DNA of 64,000 bases. It comes from Rhodospirillaceae bacterium (lineage in GTDB: Bacteria; Pseudomonadota; Alphaproteobacteria; Reyranellales; Reyranellaceae). Shown here piece after piece: positions 1 through 7,649 of the stretch. A program made the position numbers and the translations under genes. The number at the start of each line of letters is the position of its first letter. The first letter of the stretch is position 1. The stretch spans positions 108,814 to 172,813 of the forward strand of contig WOUR01000013.1 in assembly GCA_009772935.1 (NCBI GenBank), given 5' to 3'. Under the pieces are notes generated by a model, which worked only from the letters and a program-made list of their open reading frames with translations, ran no database searches and was not told the origin of the DNA.

Positions 1-1361
1 TAACGCGGCTCCTTGATTGCGCCGTCCGGCAGTTTCCCGAATAGACTCTCGAACATCGTTTCTATCTTCTTCCGTTGCTCGGAAAATGCCCGGTACTGGC
101 CTAGCGTCGCAACAGTGGAAGTCGGCGGGGTGGTCGGTTGATCCGGCTCGGGTATGTTGTTGGCGGCGGCGTAGTCAGCGAACGAGCTCTCTGCTTTGAC
201 GAGTTCTTCCAGTGCTTTGTCGAGCTCCTGAATAGCTGGCCCGTCCACCAGCTTTCCACCGAGATAGACGACCTGGCTCAAGCCCATCACTCCCAACAAT
301 GCGGCTGGTATTGTGAAAGTGGCCAGTTCGGAGAAACCGACTTGCAGCAGCGCAATCCCGACGACCAAGCTGAAGACGAGCATTTGGAACCGGTAGACAT
401 CGAAGCCATCGATCCCGCTGACGATCTCTCGCCACTGGGCTACCCGCGTCGAAGCGATGCCGTTTGGCGGCAGCCAGTCCTTTCTTATGAGCCAGGCCCA
501 GTTCTCGAACTTCAGTCGCTGGCGCTTGACGTCCGTACCTTGCGCCGCGGCGGCTCCAATGCCCGAAATGCCGAGCAGGAGCAGCACGGTCTCGGACATA
601 TCCGACAGCAGGCCAACGCGGAGCAATATGTAGAGCACGATACTGAACAACAATACGGAGAAGAACAGGACCTGAAGCCTGGAGATGCTGCCGGTACCAT
701 TTGGACCAGAACTCAGGACGACGGGATCCAGATAGCGATACCATTTGAGCTTGTAGGGGGCGCTACGGTTAGCGTCCTCGCATCTCGCGACGGCGTATGC
801 GACGAGGACATAGAGAACGAGAGTGACGAAGGCCGTCAGAAGGAAGACGGGGATGCGACTGCTGAATTCCGTAGCGCGGCGGCCGACAAAGGCGATCTTG
901 TCGGCTTTGCAAGCGATGACGGTGATCGCGCCGGGACGCCAGAGGGAAAGCCCCGTCATTATATGAGGAACATCGAACGACAGCAGCGTGGTGCCTTGGG
1001 CGACCGCTCCCGATAGCTTCAGGACGTACTTTTCTCCGACGGGCTTCGCGGTTATGTCGCGGTTCTCGGCTACTCGCACATTCTCAATGCCCGGGTTGGT
1101 GGCTTCGCCCAGCTGAAAGACGATCCGGAACGTCATCTTTTCGTCATTGGGACGAGCGAGCACCAGTTCCGCCGGGGCCCCGGCGGGCGCCCGGCTGAAG
1201 AGCGGGACCAGGGCGGCTGTTTCCTGTCCACTGCGTTGGGCGAGTGCCGCGACGAGTTTGGCGGGGTCATGCTCTGTGCAGACATTCGTCTCCTGCGCCC
1301 TGACCTCCTGATGCAGAATCGCAAAGACCGCAATCGCAACGAATAGCCTGACAAAGTGCAT
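1..1361 (-). CDS. Secreted/multi-pass membrane protein of unknown function, 3' end beyond the window
   Basis: An open frame runs from an ATG at 1361 to the left edge with no stop, giving at least 453 residues. A purine-rich RBS (GGGAGGGGGAG) sits directly before the ATG. The first ~22 residues look like a signal peptide ending in VRAQ. Residues ~30-150 form a soluble region. Four or five hydrophobic segments follow at about 157-178, 213-232, 240-258 and 312-350, and the C-terminal part is charged. I recognise no family. It lies 80 bp downstream of the hydrolase gene in the same direction, so it is probably the last gene of a three-gene operon with the hydrolase and DUF2272 genes. The membrane topology suggests an effector or anchor, but this is inference. 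Confidence 0.75.
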   Translation of the reverse strand, partial: MHFVRLFVAIAVFAILHQEVRAQETNVCTEHDPAKLVAALAQRSGQETAALVPLFSRAPAGAPAELVLARPNDEKMTFRIVFQLGEATNPGIENVRVAENRDITAKPVGEKYVLKLSGAVAQGTTLLSFDVPHIMTGLSLWRPGAITVIACKADKIAFVGRRATEFSSRIPVFLLTAFVTLVLYVLVAYAVARCEDANRSAPYKLKWYRYLDPVVLSSGPNGTGSISRLQVLFFSVLLFSIVLYILLRVGLLSDMSETVLLLLGISGIGAAAAQGTDVKRQRLKFENWAWLIRKDWLPPNGIASTRVAQWREIVSGIDGFDVYRFQMLVFSLVVGIALLQVGFSELATFTIPAALLGVMGLSQVVYLGGKLVDGPAIQELDKALEELVKAESSFADYAAANNIPEPDQPTTPPTSTVATLGQYRAFSEQRKKIETMFESLFGKLPDGAIKEPR

Positions 1362-1441
1362 CTCCCCCTCCCAGATCTGCAACTACCGCGACGCTGTTCA
1401 AACGCACTCGGTGAAACGGAAGCCGGTGCGGCCCCCGAACC

Positions 1442-2290
1442 TCAGGCGGAAGGGCTGGCCGGCAGGTCGAATCCCGGTACTGCCGAGATCACGCGTGACA
1501 GTTCGTGGCGGGTGCTTACCGCTTCATCGTGCCTGTGAGTGGGCAAGTGCGTGAGCACGATGTTCCTCGCGTCCAGTCTAGCGGGGACGACCTCGTGCAA
1601 TTGAAAGGTCGGCTCGTTCTCGACCATCACCTTCAGAGCCTTGGCCCGGCTCAGCGTCTCGTTGTTCGACGTGAAGTGTGTGGTGATGAACGCTGATTGG
1701 GGAATGGCACGGCCGATATTCGAGAAGCGCGCATGCTCGGAGGGAACATGCTCCGCTCCGTCCATCAACGGCGTGCTCCAATAGAGGCAATCGAACAGCG
1801 AATGTCCGATCGGAGCCAAGGTGGTCGCGGCCTGTGGCGAGGAGCGCAGCGTTTTGATGACACGGCTCCAGGCAACATGGCCGTTACTGTAGGCCACCAG
1901 ATGCAGCTTCGCCTGCAGGATGGCGGCCCGGACCTCGCCGCGTTCGACGATCTCGCCTGCCGCCTTGCCTGCCGCCAGCACGGCTTCTTCGACGAGCGAG
2001 ACGATACTCCCGAAGGATGCAAGATAGTCGGCGTTGACGCTGCCGCTGACATGCATCGTCGGGGCGACCAGGATCACGTTCTTCGTCGGGGCGGCCACTT
2101 GTTCCGGCAGGCGATGATGGGTCAGGGCAAAGCTCTGCGGATTGTCTTCCCGGCCATGGAAGAACAGAATGACGAGGAGCGGGCTATCGAACGAAACGCC
2201 GGGATTCCATGTCACCACTGCATTGGCATCGCCGGTCGCGAGGCCCTCGATCGGCAGGGTTACACGCCGCATGTTGTCCGGCGGGGACAT
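1442..2290 (-). CDS. Alpha/beta-hydrolase-like protein
   Basis: 282 residues from the ATG at 2290, which overlaps the stop of the upstream DUF2272 gene (TGATG), so the two are translationally coupled. An in-frame ATG at 2323 also exists but would overlap more. A strand ending LLVILFFHGRED resembles the oxyanion-hole strand of alpha/beta hydrolases. LHLVAYSNGH resembles a nucleophile elbow, with Ala in place of the first Gly of GxSxG. Histidines in a C-terminal THLPTHRHDE stretch could complete a triad. I see no signal peptide. The substrate is unknown; a lipase, esterase or peptidase role is possible. The family assignment is by motif only. Confidence 0.6.
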   Translation of the reverse strand: MSPPDNMRRVTLPIEGLATGDANAVVTWNPGVSFDSPLLVILFFHGREDNPQSFALTHHRLPEQVAAPTKNVILVAPTMHVSGSVNADYLASFGSIVSLVEEAVLAAGKAAGEIVERGEVRAAILQAKLHLVAYSNGHVAWSRVIKTLRSSPQAATTLAPIGHSLFDCLYWSTPLMDGAEHVPSEHARFSNIGRAIPQSAFITTHFTSNNETLSRAKALKVMVENEPTFQLHEVVPARLDARNIVLTHLPTHRHDEAVSTRHELSRVISAVPGFDLPASPSA

Positions 2291-2940
2291 CAGTCGAAGC
2301 GCTTCTTCAGGACAACGAACCAATCGTGATGCGGATCAACGAGCTGGCCATTGTTGTTCAGCTTCAGCGTCTTCTTCGTCACCGAATCCCGAACGTTGCC
2401 ACCGATGACGTCGATCTCGCCCGGCCGCTTGGCCACGACGATGTCCGCGTGACTCGTATATGGCCCGGTCCTGTCGAAATAGGCGAGGGCCTGCGGACGG
2501 GTGAGCGGCTGGCCGCGGACGCAGCCGACCAGATCGCCGACATCCGGCAACGCCTCGGCCTCGTCCACGCGGTAGCCCCAATAGGCCGCATCCAGCTTGT
2601 TCTGTTTCCGGTTGGCGATGCCCCACGTGAGGTACGTCGCATGTGCCTGGGAGAAGGGGAATTCCGTCTTCAGAAACCCCGCGGTCTTCATGATGTACGA
2701 GATGGTCACGGCAGACCACGGGTAGTCGTCGTTGGAGATGTTGGCCTGGCTTGGCCAGGTGATCGGCGGGCTGAAGAATAGCGGGAGGTACGTGTCGATG
2801 ACGTACCTCGCAAAAGCTTCTTCGTCGTCGTTGTGGAACCCTGACGATTTATCCCCGGTGATGCAGTTCCACGTCGAGTTGCCCCAGCGATTCCACTCGG
2901 CCGTTGCGGCCTGCACGATGGTGTTGGTCGAGAACGGCAT
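2290..2940 (-). CDS. DUF2272 domain protein (putative NlpC/P60-like amidase)
   Basis: 216 residues. The first gene of a probable operon with the hydrolase and the membrane protein. The sequence matches the DUF2272 pattern: a WSAVTISYIMKTAGF segment near residues 75-90, SQAHATYL, then PDVGDLVGCVRG, and a late SHADIVV and GGNVRDSVTKKT stretch. DUF2272 is thought to be related to papain-like NlpC/P60 hydrolases, but the usual Cys nucleophile is not evident here. No signal peptide is visible, so it would act in the cytoplasm. A promoter-like sequence with an overlapping palindrome lies just upstream. The pairing with a hydrolase and a membrane protein is unusual. Confidence 0.7.
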   Translation of the reverse strand: MPFSTNTIVQAATAEWNRWGNSTWNCITGDKSSGFHNDDEEAFARYVIDTYLPLFFSPPITWPSQANISNDDYPWSAVTISYIMKTAGFLKTEFPFSQAHATYLTWGIANRKQNKLDAAYWGYRVDEAEALPDVGDLVGCVRGQPLTRPQALAYFDRTGPYTSHADIVVAKRPGEIDVIGGNVRDSVTKKTLKLNNNGQLVDPHHDWFVVLKKRFD

Positions 2941-2970
2941 GACGTGATCCCCCCGGACGTCAAGCTAAGG

Positions 2971-2998
2971 ACTCTATCTTAGGTAGAGTAAAAGTCAA
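2971..2998 (-). promoter_or_regulatory. Putative promoter with overlapping palindrome for the DUF2272 operon
   Basis: On the minus strand TTGACT (2998-2993) and TAGAGT (2976-2971) are separated by 16 bp, a sigma70-like arrangement. The region 2971-2989 is a near-perfect 19-bp palindrome with ACTCTA/TAGAGT arms. It therefore covers the -10 element and could be a repressor site. It starts 31 bp before the DUF2272 start codon. Confidence 0.45.
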
Positions 2999-3079
2999 AT
3001 GCGCACTACACGCATAGAGAGACTATCGAAGGTCACGTCGTCCGCTCAGCGGCTTCGACAGGCCCGACTGGATCGCTGT

Positions 3080-3178
3080 GTCAGAGCAACCCCAGGCTCC
3101 GGAAGCTCGCATGGCCTTTGCGGCCGATCACAAGGTGATCGTGGATCGCGATCCCCAGCGCCTCGGACGCCGCCTTGA
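3080..3178. repeat. 99-bp direct repeat (partner at 3419-3517)
   Basis: Two identical 99-bp blocks lie 339 bp apart and both contain the 3' end of radC. The stretch between them (about 3250-3418) has no recognisable gene and includes a short inverted repeat around GTGGC...GCCAC near 3300. The arrangement fits a duplication or a scar of successive insertions. Confidence 0.8.
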
Positions 3179-3250
3179 CGCCTCGGACGCCGCCTTGATC
3201 TCCCGCGTCATCTCGATGTCGTCGCGGCTGGTTTCGGAATTGTCATTCGG
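3080..3250 (-). pseudogene. radC 3'-end remnant, copy 1
   Basis: The reverse strand encodes a RadC C-terminus (GIAIHDHLVIGRKGHASF region) with no N-terminal part. A 20-bp unit at 3161-3180 is duplicated in tandem at 3181-3200, which breaks the frame. The 99 bp at 3080-3178 are identical to 3419-3517. The remnant differs from the C-terminus of the intact RadC at 33220-33891, so it derives from another element. Confidence 0.65.
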
Positions 3251-3418
3251 GTTTGCCCCGTATTGTTCAATGAAATTAGTCAACAGTTACTGAGATCGGT
3301 GGCACTCTCAGCGCCACTGTTCCCATAAATCCCGTCCCCATTTAGGCAAAGTCGGATCAGGCAGCTTACTTGTTTGGTCTTGGCACTTGAGAAAACTTCC
3401 AATACTCCAAGGTAGGAG

Positions 3419-3567
3419 GTCAGAGCAACCCCAGGCTCCGGAAGCTCGCATGGCCTTTGCGGCCGATCACAAGGTGATCGTGGATCGCGATCCCCAGCGC
3501 CTCGGACGCCGCCTTGATCTCGATGTCGTCGCGGCTGGGTTTGGGGTCGCCCGAGGGATGGTTGTGC
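3419..3567 (-). pseudogene. radC 3'-end remnant, copy 2
   Basis: On the minus strand this encodes [17 protein letters not shown] followed by the RadC C-terminus ending FRSLGLL, including the HxHx(n)D metal-binding motif of the JAMM-like RadC domain. Similarity stops upstream of TLVHNH, and the remaining ~150 residues of a RadC protein are missing. The frame is open for 146 codons only because unrelated sequence is fused in front. Confidence 0.7.
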
Positions 3568-3691
3568 ACGAGGGTTCCATGAGGCATATGACATTGATTT
3601 TCAAGGAAGCTCGCCAGCATCGATGAGTCAGTGGGGTATGGAACGGGGATCGGTAGTGTGTGATCCAACGTGATCTGCATTCTCGATAACA

Positions 3692-3707
3692 CACAGGCAT
3701 GCCTGTG
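3692..3707. repeat. 16-bp perfect palindrome in a gene-free stretch
   Basis: CACAGGCATGCCTGTG is a perfect 16-bp palindrome in the gap between the radC remnant and the AbiJ-like gene (3568-3802). It could be an operator for the downstream gene. I see nothing else in this gap. Confidence 0.4.
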
Positions 3708-3802
3708 AACTGCGCAGCACGTTCGATACACGACGTTCATGTAGCGAGCTCGACAGCTTCGGGTACTGTTGTCGTAGCTCAAGCGGGGAATGGTTCGCTG
3801 AC

Positions 3803-4683
3803 ATGTCCACCTATTACACAGATCGCGAATACGGGGCGCGCCCTCCTTCCGTAGATACAATCGACGATCGGTTGTGGGCTGGTCTCTACAGCCTCATTCA
3901 GACGCGCATCGGCGATGGTTCCTTTGGGCTCCGCTTTCCTGAACAATGCGCCGACGGAAACGGTCCCTGCGGTTGCGATGAGCAGGCATTCCACCGGGTC
4001 CTGACGGCCGAGGTGCCATGGGTGGTATCGCCGCTCTCGGCGACCGAAATGCCCAAGACCCCGGTCATTCTCGACCTGCTCGAGTTCTGCGCCCGGGCAG
4101 TGGGCGAACCGATTCAAGGGGCCTATCATTCGTTCTATCGGCATCACCATCTGAGCTGGGATCGGGACTCCGGGCTCCAACGCTTCGTCGGCGACGTGAA
4201 CATGCTGTTCCGGCGCAACGCGTTGGCATTTGAACTCACACCCGAGGGTCAAGCGCGCCGTCTTCTTCCGGCACCCCTGCCGAAGTGGTCGGCTGGACTC
4301 TTTTCCAGACCGGTGACGCCGAGACTGATCGACTCCTTGAGTCGGCGCGGCTCCGGGTTCTGTCGCCAAAGGAGGACGATCGCCGCGACGCTTTGGAAAA
4401 GCTCTGGGATGCCTTCGAGCGTTGGAAGACGCTCGAACCGGGGGCCAACAAACGCGTCCAGGCGGATGCACTCTTGGATCGGGTTGCGTCGGTAGGGTCG
4501 GGTTATCGAGGGATGTTGGCGCGAGAGGCAGCGGAGCTGGCGACCATTGGCAACAGCTTTCGCACCCGGCATTCCGAGGTTACCCAGGAAGCTCTGACGT
4601 CTCAGGATCAGGTCGACTACCTGTTCACTCGGATGTTCGCCTTTGTGCGGCTTGTGCTGCGGAGAACCGGGCGTGGCGGCTAG
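3803..4683 (+). pseudogene. AbiJ/HEPN-like abortive infection protein, frameshifted
   Basis: Two overlapping frames read as one protein. The first starts at the ATG at 3803 and gives a YYTDREYGARPP start, then RLWAGLYSLI and a segment rich in Cys and His. The second continues with TLFQTGDAETDRLLESAR and ends with VDYLFTRMFAFVRLVLRR. The order of an N-terminal 'DREYG / RLWxGL' region and a C-terminal HEPN-like helical region with RH and R-rich helices is seen in AbiJ-type abortive infection proteins. The switch between frames falls at about 4262-4300 and equals one missing nucleotide. If real, the gene is dead; if it is an assembly error, the product is ~293 residues. It lies at the edge of the defence island, convergent with the BIL operon. 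Confidence 0.6.
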
Positions 4684-4709
4684 CTAGCCACTTTGACTTG
4701 ATCCGCCGA

Positions 4710-6089
4710 TCATTCATGCCATTCGTCGGTCATGACGTAACCGGGATTGAGAGTGCTGAAGTTCTGCAGCGTCGACACCGTGCAGCGGTATTCTACCGCC
4801 TTGAGATCGAGGTCGATCAATTCGTGAACCGTGCCGCCATGCAGGAGACGCAGGACTTCGCTTAAGGCGAGGGTTGCGGCCGTGGCGCCGACGAACGGCG
4901 CACCGACGGCCTTGCCAGCGAGCAGCGTGACACCACAGCGATCGAGTGCGCCGCTGGCGAGCAGACCTTGGTACGCGGGGCGGTCTTCGACCTGGTCGTC
5001 GGCCTGCGCGTCGCGCCAGATTTGTGACGCCGGCCGGGAGGCTGGTATGGTGTGCAGACGCACCGCACGGAAGTCCCGATGCCCGCGCCCCAGCCCCGCC
5101 TCCACCACGAAGTCGAATCCGACTTGATCGAGCGCTTGGCGCCCGACGCCGTTGTCGAGCCCGCACAAGGCGACGGCAGGCTCATCATCCTGGCGCCGGA
5201 ACGAGGCATCGAAGAGCCGCTCTTGGACGACGGTCGAAAAGCCCCGACGCTCGGCCCACGCTGCCATGGCGCGCGTCTTCTTGACATTGATCAGCGTGGC
5301 GTCGCTCAGGATCGAAGTGCTCTCCGTCGAGGGCGTGATGATGTCGATATCCTGCAGGACCAGGTTCAAGTCTTGCGGGCGGGCAAAGGGCAGGAGCCCG
5401 AGTGCCCAGAGGTAGGCCTGGCCGAGATGTCCAAGCCCAATGAGCCACAGCTGCGCGGGCAGGAGCGACATGATCGGCTCGGTGCCCATGTCGCCAAGCC
5501 AGTCACATGTTGACGCAGGATCCCAGAGCGACAGACCTACAGTGCGCCTTCCCGCGACACCAACGTGGCCGGAGACATAAAGAAAGGCTTCATTCACGGC
5601 GAGGGCGGCGGCCAGCATGGGCGCCAACGCCATGACCGGGGCAGGCACCGCCGCGGCCTCGAAGGGGGCCGGAACGATGCCGCCACGCCAGCCGGCAAAT
5701 ATGGCACGGACATGAAAGGCTGCGCGCCGAACGGACGTCGTGCCGCCGATTTCGATCACTGGCGTACCGGCTTCCGGCTCCGCGATACTGCCGCCGAGTA
5801 CCGTGACGGCCTCGGCGAGCGTGGTGCCGAACGGAAGAGGGGTGAGCAGGGGCGCATCGGGCAATGGCGCGACCCTCACGCCCCCCAGGAAGACGCGCCG
5901 TGCGAGTGCGACAGCAGTCAAGAGTGCGGCCTGGTGATGGCGGTCGCGCGCGGCGTCCTCGCTAATGCGCAGCGCGAGGCGGTAGCCGGCAAACAGCGCT
6001 TCGGCCTCGGCGATGCTCGCGGCGGCACCGCTGTCGAGCGCATGCTTGACTAAGCGGTGGAGCTTGTCGGCGGTGGTGAACGCGGTCAT
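4710..6089 (-). CDS. bilD: E1-like ubiquitin-activating (ThiF-fold) protein, BIL system
   Basis: 459 residues, last gene of the ubiquitin-like operon and 7 bp after the protease gene. Residues ~1-200 form an Ala-rich N-terminal domain. A ThiF/E1 Rossmann domain follows with LIGLGHLG (about 216-223) as the nucleotide-binding loop, acidic residues in LQDIDIITPS (247-249), and CGLDN (309-313). Cys385 in DRCGVTLLAGK is a candidate for the thioester cysteine. E1 proteins adenylate the C-terminus of a Ubl and pass it to the E2. The order Ubl-E2-JAMM-E1 matches bilABCD of BIL (bacterial ISG15-like) anti-phage systems. The catalytic Cys is inferred, not proven. Confidence 0.8.
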   Translation of the reverse strand: MTAFTTADKLHRLVKHALDSGAAASIAEAEALFAGYRLALRISEDAARDRHHQAALLTAVALARRVFLGGVRVAPLPDAPLLTPLPFGTTLAEAVTVLGGSIAEPEAGTPVIEIGGTTSVRRAAFHVRAIFAGWRGGIVPAPFEAAAVPAPVMALAPMLAAALAVNEAFLYVSGHVGVAGRRTVGLSLWDPASTCDWLGDMGTEPIMSLLPAQLWLIGLGHLGQAYLWALGLLPFARPQDLNLVLQDIDIITPSTESTSILSDATLINVKKTRAMAAWAERRGFSTVVQERLFDASFRRQDDEPAVALCGLDNGVGRQALDQVGFDFVVEAGLGRGHRDFRAVRLHTIPASRPASQIWRDAQADDQVEDRPAYQGLLASGALDRCGVTLLAGKAVGAPFVGATAATLALSEVLRLLHGGTVHELIDLDLKAVEYRCTVSTLQNFSTLNPGYVMTDEWHE

Positions 6090-6096
6090 GGCAGCC

Positions 6097-6615
6097 TCAC
6101 AATCCGATATGAAGGAAGACGCGCCGGGTGGGGGGCGGCACGGCCTGCCAGCGCTTGCCGCCGAGGTAACGGTAGATGCCGACCGACGCCGTCAGCATGG
6201 GCGGCCGCGCGAAGTCGGGGAGGATGAACGCGATGTGCCCGGCGCGAGAGATCATCGGATGCTCGCGATCGGAGCTGCTCTGTCCGGCGCCGCCGGGGTG
6301 GACGTGCACGTCGGCGACGACGCTCAGGCTGCGCTGCCTGCAGATATCCCAAAGCCCTCCGAAATACCGGCCGTCAAAATGCACGATGCCGGAGTCGAGC
6401 GCTCGCGGGTCGAGATCGTCGTACAGGATGAAGTCGGTGATGCGGGCGCGGCCAGCGACGCGATAGCCGAGCAGGAATGCTCCGCTTTCACGGCTTGCAT
6501 TCCGGCCGCGCTCACGCAGCTTCGCGCAGAGGCGCCGCCATAAGAACCATGAGCAGGAGATCTCATGCCGCGGCGCCCACAGACGGGCAATAATCTGCGC
6601 AATTGAGAAGTTCAT
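6097..6615 (-). CDS. bilC: JAB/JAMM deubiquitinase-like metalloprotease, BIL system
   Basis: 172 residues from the ATG at 6615. The longer open frame upstream is read-through of the E2 region. A complete JAMM motif is present: Glu43 in [11 protein letters not shown] (104-106), then Ser113 and Asp116 in GQSSSD, the zinc ligands and catalytic residues of the family. In BIL systems this enzyme cleaves the Ubl from targets or trims its C-terminus. The 5' end overlaps the E2 gene by 53 bp, so translation is probably coupled. Confidence 0.82.
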   Translation of the reverse strand: MNFSIAQIIARLWAPRHEISCSWFLWRRLCAKLRERGRNASRESGAFLLGYRVAGRARITDFILYDDLDPRALDSGIVHFDGRYFGGLWDICRQRSLSVVADVHVHPGGAGQSSSDREHPMISRAGHIAFILPDFARPPMLTASVGIYRYLGGKRWQAVPPPTRRVFLHIGL

Positions 6616-7036
6616 GAACGAGCTCCAGGTACTGATTGATGCCGGCCGCAGGGCGCCAGAGTTTCGAGGGCAGCTCGTGCCGCCAGTTGTCATGGCCGAC
6701 GATGCTTTCGCGATCACAGGGCAAATACAGCGCAGTGCCGCCCTTCCAGTCGGGGCGGAACACCGTGCCGAGCCGCCCGCCTTTGCTGCGCGGCCAGCGT
6801 GCCACGGGCAAAACGGCGTTCTTCTCGGGATCCCACGGCCCACCGGTCGGCGGTTGCTGCGGGTAGCCGGCGCAGTTGAGGCGCAGCACGTAGGCGTGGC
6901 CGTCGGCTGCGGTGACGGCGATCGCCACATGCGGCCAGGCGATGCCGATCAGGCGCCAGCGGCCTTCCAGCTGGGCGAGGCGGAAAGCAGGCTTTCCGAT
7001 GTCGGCGCAGAAAGCCCGCTCATCCGGGAGGCTCAT
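6563..7036 (-). CDS. bilB: E2-like ubiquitin-conjugating protein, BIL system
   Basis: 157 residues. The ATG at 7036 has an AGGAG box upstream; the longer open frame (to 7177) begins inside the Ubl gene and is not used. The E2 signature is visible: [13 protein letters not shown] at residues 58-70 matches the 'YPxxPP' loop, and Cys107 in LYLPCDRE is the likely thioester cysteine, followed by HDNW. The protein would take the activated Ubl from the E1 and attach it to targets. It lies 10 bp after the Ubl gene. Confidence 0.82.
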   Translation of the reverse strand: MSLPDERAFCADIGKPAFRLAQLEGRWRLIGIAWPHVAIAVTAADGHAYVLRLNCAGYPQQPPTGGPWDPEKNAVLPVARWPRSKGGRLGTVFRPDWKGGTALYLPCDRESIVGHDNWRHELPSKLWRPAAGINQYLELVHELLNCADYCPSVGAAA

Positions 7037-7046
7037 ACGCCGCTCC

Positions 7047-7538
7047 TTAGCCGTTGATGCGCTCGTTGGGGACGAGGTCGAAGGCGACCTTGCAGGCCGG
7101 GCAGGAGGCGATCGTGCCCAGATGCGTGCCCGGATCCGGCCGGTCCTTGGTGCCGGCGATTTGGAGCACGTGCTCACCCGCCTCTTGCGGCGTCATGCCG
7201 AACTTCTTCTCGGCCGCCCAGGTCTTGACGCGTTCCACGGTCGTGCTCGGTCCGAAGCGGTGGTGTACGGTCTCGCCGTTGAAGGTGATGGCCACCGCCA
7301 CATGGCGGCAGCGGTGCAGGTGGGCCTTGATGGCGGACTGGCCGGCGCGGTCGCGGACCAGGCTGCGCTCATCCATCGGCTCGTCGCGGTCCTCGAGATA
7401 GATCAGGGTCTCCTTGTCGAGGCCGTGCTTCTCGATGATCGCGATCTTGATGGCGGCGAAGGTCTGATCCGGGGTGGCTTCGAAATGCGCGATTTCGCGG
7501 ATTCCCTCGCCCTGGTAGAAGACGTCGATTGAGGTCAT
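7047..7538 (-). CDS. bilA: Two-domain ubiquitin-like protein, BIL system
   Basis: 163 residues. The ATG at 7538 has AGGAG 9 nt upstream; an in-frame GTG at 7547 is less likely. Two ubiquitin-like repeats can be seen, about 1-73 (SIDVFYQGE...[13 protein letters not shown]) and 78-158 (AVAITFNGE...). This ISG15-like duplication is typical of BilA. A CPAC pair sits in the second repeat. The C-terminus ends in a single Gly, with no GlyGly, so the conjugation end may differ from ubiquitin. First gene of the bilABCD operon, preceded by the shared sigma-type promoter motif at 7601-7631. Confidence 0.8.
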   Translation of the reverse strand: MTSIDVFYQGEGIREIAHFEATPDQTFAAIKIAIIEKHGLDKETLIYLEDRDEPMDERSLVRDRAGQSAIKAHLHRCRHVAVAITFNGETVHHRFGPSTTVERVKTWAAEKKFGMTPQEAGEHVLQIAGTKDRPDPGTHLGTIASCPACKVAFDLVPNERING

Positions 7539-7600
7539 GTGAAGCACTCCTTGCTGGGATCAGGAGTGCGGCCCCTTTGCCATTCTCCGTCCCTTCAAAA

Positions 7601-7631
7601 GGTGATCGGAAAAATCAGCAAGGACCCGGAA
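7601..7631 (-). promoter_or_regulatory. Shared promoter motif, site A (BIL operon)
   Basis: Minus-strand TTCCGGGT (7631-7624), 15-nt spacer, CGATCACC (7608-7601). The ATG of the Ubl gene is 63 nt downstream. The same two boxes with the same spacing occur at sites B and C. It also lies in the 111-bp gap after the UvrD gene. Confidence 0.7.
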
Positions 7632-7649
7632 AGGCCGTGGCGATCTTTT

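Noticed and set aside
138..1016. Long plus-strand frame
   Set aside because: It lies antisense to the open minus-strand membrane protein, which has an RBS, a signal peptide and membrane helices. The plus-strand product is low-complexity Asp/Glu/Gln sequence.
3134..3141. GGTGATCG resembling the shared -10 box (also 3473-3480)
   Set aside because: Part of the radC coding remnant; no ACCCGGAA at the 15-nt spacing.
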